Source: Oceanisphaera avium
GTDB taxonomy: Bacteria > Pseudomonadota > Gammaproteobacteria > Enterobacterales > Aeromonadaceae
NCBI RefSeq assembly: GCF_002157875.1
Contig: NZ_CP021376.1
Location: forward strand, 1,466,001 to 1,530,000
DNA length: 64,000 nt
Direction of reading: 5' to 3'
Below the pieces are notes generated by a model. That model had not been told where the DNA came from. It worked only from the letters and a program-made list of their open reading frames with translations, and made no database searches. The position numbers and the translations under genes were made by a program. Of this stretch, positions 59,163-64,000 are shown piece after piece; position 1 is the stretch's first letter; every line of letters begins with the position of its first letter.

Positions 59163-60107
59163 CTATTGAAGAGCTAAAGTTTGCTGCTGGCGTTGCTGTT
59201 GTTTAGCGTTTTTATAATCGAGTGCTGCAGCCGGTACTGGGGTTATCACCCCAGTTTCTAACCATTTTTTTAGACGATTGGCGTCAGCCATGTGGGTATA
59301 TTTACCAAAAGCATCCAACACCACAAATGCCACTGGCCGCTGATTCATTTCTGTGTTCATCACCAAACAATGCCCTGCACTGTTAGTGAAGCCGGTTTTA
59401 CTTAACTGAACCTGCCACTTATCACTACGTACCAAAGCGTTAGTATTACGAAAGCCTAGCGTGTAATTAGGGTGGGTAAAGGCTACTGTTTTTTCATCTG
59501 TGGTGCTGAACTGGCGGATCAAGGGATAATCTTGTGCTGCTCTAAGTAGCAAAACGAGATCGTGAGCGCTAGAGACATTTTTCTCAGAAAGCCCTGTCGG
59601 TTCAACAAAACCGCTATGCTGCATACCTAGAGCATGCGCTTTATTATTCATCGCCTGAATAAACGCCATATACCCACCCGCATAATGATGAGCTAAGCTG
59701 GTGGCCGCACGATTTTCCGACGCCATTAACATAATTAGCAATAAGTCGTGGCGACTGAGCTGGCTGTTAAGGCGCACCCGCGAAAAAACGCCTTCCATCT
59801 CAACGGTATCATTGATCACAATAGAGAGCTTTTCATCAAGAGCTTGCTGGGCATCAAGAACAACCATGGCGGTCATTAATTTAGTTATCGAAGCGATGGG
59901 AGCTACAACATGCTCATTACTAGCATAGAGAACTTCATCAGTATTTAAATCCACCAATAAGGCGCTACCTGCTGCTAATTCTTGTTGAGGAGAGAGGTCT
60001 GAAGCAACTGCGTCATAATGAGCGGCGGCGTAATTAGCGCCAAAGTTGCCATACCCAACTAAGAGGCAGAAGGCCATAGCACAGGCTTTAATTAACTTAG
60101 AAATCAT
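59163..60107 (-). CDS. pbpG: D-alanyl-D-alanine endopeptidase (PBP7)
   Basis: 314 residues from ATG 60107 (a TTG six bases upstream is an alternative). Signal peptide about 1-30. Penicillin-binding serine hydrolase motifs SITKLM (SxxK, near 73), SEN (near 129) and SKTGF (KTG, near 240). Domain order and length match E. coli PBP7 (310), which cleaves DD-crosslinks in septal and lateral peptidoglycan. Gln-rich C-terminus. Monocistronic. Confidence 0.93.
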   Translation of the reverse strand: MISKLIKACAMAFCLLVGYGNFGANYAAAHYDAVASDLSPQQELAAGSALLVDLNTDEVLYASNEHVVAPIASITKLMTAMVVLDAQQALDEKLSIVINDTVEMEGVFSRVRLNSQLSRHDLLLIMLMASENRAATSLAHHYAGGYMAFIQAMNNKAHALGMQHSGFVEPTGLSEKNVSSAHDLVLLLRAAQDYPLIRQFSTTDEKTVAFTHPNYTLGFRNTNALVRSDKWQVQLSKTGFTNSAGHCLVMNTEMNQRPVAFVVLDAFGKYTHMADANRLKKWLETGVITPVPAAALDYKNAKQQQRQQQTLALQ

Positions 60108-60113
60108 GAACAA

Positions 60114-60436
60114 TAGTACTCGAGTTGAATAGTTTTATTTGGCGATACTGACTAGCCTTTCTTACTGCTAACCCCGCTATGATGACATATTCGCTACCTC
60201 AGTTTTAACAAAAAAATGACTCAATGCCCAAGACTGTCGTGATACCAACATTGCTTTGGCATATTTTAGTAACTAAATCCTTACTTTCAGTATCTGTTGA
60301 CGGTGGACAAGGAAGATTACCCTGTACTATTAGTTACGAGGATGAAGCTAAGTAACATTTACATCCATCTTGGTAAGCAATTAACCTAAATTGACGCAGG
60401 CCCGTGCCGCGGCCCAGAGACCGCAGCGCGCTTAAA
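60114..60436. other. 323-base intergenic region between pbpG and the rrn terminators
   Basis: Nothing recognised. It must hold the pbpG promoter on the minus strand. No ORF with an RBS and no further tRNA were found. Confidence 0.4.
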
Positions 60437-60437
60437 A

Positions 60438-60465
60438 CAAAAAAACCACCCTTTCGGATGGCTTT
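60438..60465 (-). terminator. Second Rho-independent terminator after the rrn operon
   Basis: On the minus strand GCCATCC, loop GAAA, GGGTGGT and seven T. It follows the first terminator by about 90 bases and gives the rRNA operon a tandem stop. Confidence 0.82.
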
Positions 60466-60556
60466 TCTGAGTAATAATAGCGGGGTGGTAAATGCACCGC
60501 ATTTAAAGGTAGGAGCATAGCGACCTCATCCAGTTAGTCCACGGAGCCATTAAACG

Positions 60557-60585
60557 AAAAAACCCAGCATTTCTGCTGGGTTTTT
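60557..60585 (-). terminator. First Rho-independent terminator of the rrn operon
   Basis: On the minus strand AAACCCAGCA, loop GAAA, TGCTGGGTTT and TTTT, about ten bases after the tRNA-Asp CCA end. Confidence 0.92.
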
Positions 60586-60593
60586 AAGATTAA

Positions 60594-60670
60594 TGGCGGA
60601 GTGGACGGGACTCGAACCCGCGACCCCCGGCGTGACAGGCCGGTATTCTAACCAACTGAACTACCACTCC
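60594..60670 (-). tRNA. tRNA-Asp (anticodon GTC)
   Basis: 77 bases including an encoded CCA. Acceptor GGAGTGG / CCACTCC, anticodon loop CCTGTCACG with GTC, T-arm CGGGTTCGAGTCCCG. It lies 30 bases after 5S rRNA as the distal gene of the rRNA operon, as in E. coli rrnC and rrnH. Confidence 0.98.
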
Positions 60671-60700
60671 GCAAAGCTTGATAGTTTAGGTCTAAATTGG

Positions 60701-60818
60701 CGCCTGGCAGTGACCTACTTTCACATGGCATCTGCCACACTATCATCGGCGCGGCTGCGTTTCACTACTGAGTTCGGCATGGAGTCAGGTGGTTCCACAG
60801 CGCTATGGCCGCCAGGCA
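60701..60818 (-). rRNA. 5S ribosomal RNA
   Basis: About 118 bases. The ends GCCTGGCGGCC and GCCTGGCA (minus strand) pair, and the CCGAACTCAG and CGCCGATGATAG blocks are canonical. End positions are accurate to a few bases. Confidence 0.96.
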
Positions 60819-60908
60819 TAAATGGTATCTGGAAGACTGATGTTTTTATTATCGTACTGTTAGTACGTTAACTGGATAATTTGTTTGTTGCTCTTGAGCG
60901 CAAGGTCT

Positions 60909-60926
60909 CACACTTCTTGGGTGTTG

Positions 60927-60936
<10 letters not shown>
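60909..60936 (-). other. 3' half of the 23S rRNA processing stem
   Basis: On the minus strand this stretch can pair with 63814-63840 over about 27 bases (with one extra base), closing 23S rRNA in the long helix that RNase III cuts to release pre-23S. It overlaps the mature 3' end. Confidence 0.85.
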
Positions 60937-63813
<2,877 letters not shown>

Positions 63814-63820
<7 letters not shown>

Positions 63821-63840
63821 ATACAACCCCAAGAAGTGTG
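63814..63840 (-). other. 5' half of the 23S rRNA processing stem
   Basis: Complementary to 60909-60936; see that entry. The 16S-23S spacer continues to the window end without a recognisable tRNA in the 160 bases visible. Confidence 0.85.
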
Positions 63841-64000
63841 TTTTATGCAGCCTTAGCTTAGCGATTTCTTCGTTATGCCGCTTACTCGTTCCATCACATA
63901 GAAAACTATGCTCAGGAACTCGCTCACGTCATGCCTCGAACTCGCGTCGCTAACGCTTGCCTAAAGCCCACTTATAAAAGTGAACTTAGACTGCATAAAA

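Noticed and set aside
60594..60670. tRNA-Asp as an integration site of a mobile element
   Set aside because: No integrase gene or direct repeat of the tRNA 3' end was found; the tRNA is part of the rrn operon.
63821..64000. tRNA gene in the 16S-23S spacer
   Set aside because: No cloverleaf or TTCGA T-arm in tRNA context is visible in the portion inside the window; the spacer is cut off by the window end.

Overview
The window is chromosomal DNA of a gammaproteobacterium. The evidence is the dusB-fis operon, the yfbV / ackA-pta neighbourhood, the ligA-zipA-cysZ...cysK...crr block, the ybbAP/tesA divergent pair, ldtD next to a ycbK-type gene, and a 23S-5S-tRNA-Asp rrn end. Moderate GC, with protein features shared with Vibrio, Aeromonas and Shewanella relatives, suggests Aeromonadales (an Oceanisphaera- or Oceanimonas-like bacterium). 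That placement is inference; no 16S lies in the window.

Layout. 1-1.9 kb: end of an EmrAB-type drug efflux pair. 2.0-3.4 kb: dusB-fis with a growth-rate type promoter. 3.4-7.0 kb: a DUF421 membrane protein with an added zinc-ribbon-like tail, a 536-base AT-rich gap, then a two-gene unit of a QueC-like PP-loop protein and a polysaccharide pyruvyl transferase. 7.2-11 kb: a cytochrome b / sulfite-oxidase-fold fusion, ilvE and a small membrane protein. 10.9-18.1 kb: a DNA damage region with umuDC under a LexA box (umuC frameshifted), a secreted amidohydrolase, and a VRR-NUC (FAN1-like) nuclease gene (frameshifted in a C run) translationally coupled to an iron-sulfur helicase that carries its own PD-(D/E)XK domain. 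18-26.5 kb: phosphatase, purT, lipoproteins, betT, gabD and a D,D-dipeptidase. 26.6-32.6 kb: yfbV, ackA-pta, tpx and yfcH. 32.6-37.1 kb: ybbP-ybbA, tesA and a Tag-like glycosylase.

37.2-37.7 kb holds four tandem tRNA-Ala(GGC) genes behind one strong promoter, followed by gltX, an OapA-domain protein, ligA, zipA, cysZ, ycbK-like, ldtD, cysK and crr. The ptsH and ptsI genes usually found between cysK and crr are absent. 49-57.8 kb: tmcA, an alanine/sodium symporter, dsdA, a lytic transglycosylase lipoprotein and a large basic amino acid decarboxylase. 58-60 kb: an orphan LPS-type glycosyltransferase candidate and pbpG. 60.4-64 kb: tandem terminators, tRNA-Asp, 5S and 23S rRNA on the minus strand, and part of the 16S-23S spacer.

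I see no insertion sequence, prophage, CRISPR array or integron. Most of the window is ordinary core genome. The points worth a second look are the PP-loop/pyruvyl transferase pair, the two frameshifted DNA-repair genes within 4 kb, crr without ptsHI, the DUF421 protein with a four-cysteine tail, and several leader or operator-like inverted repeats.
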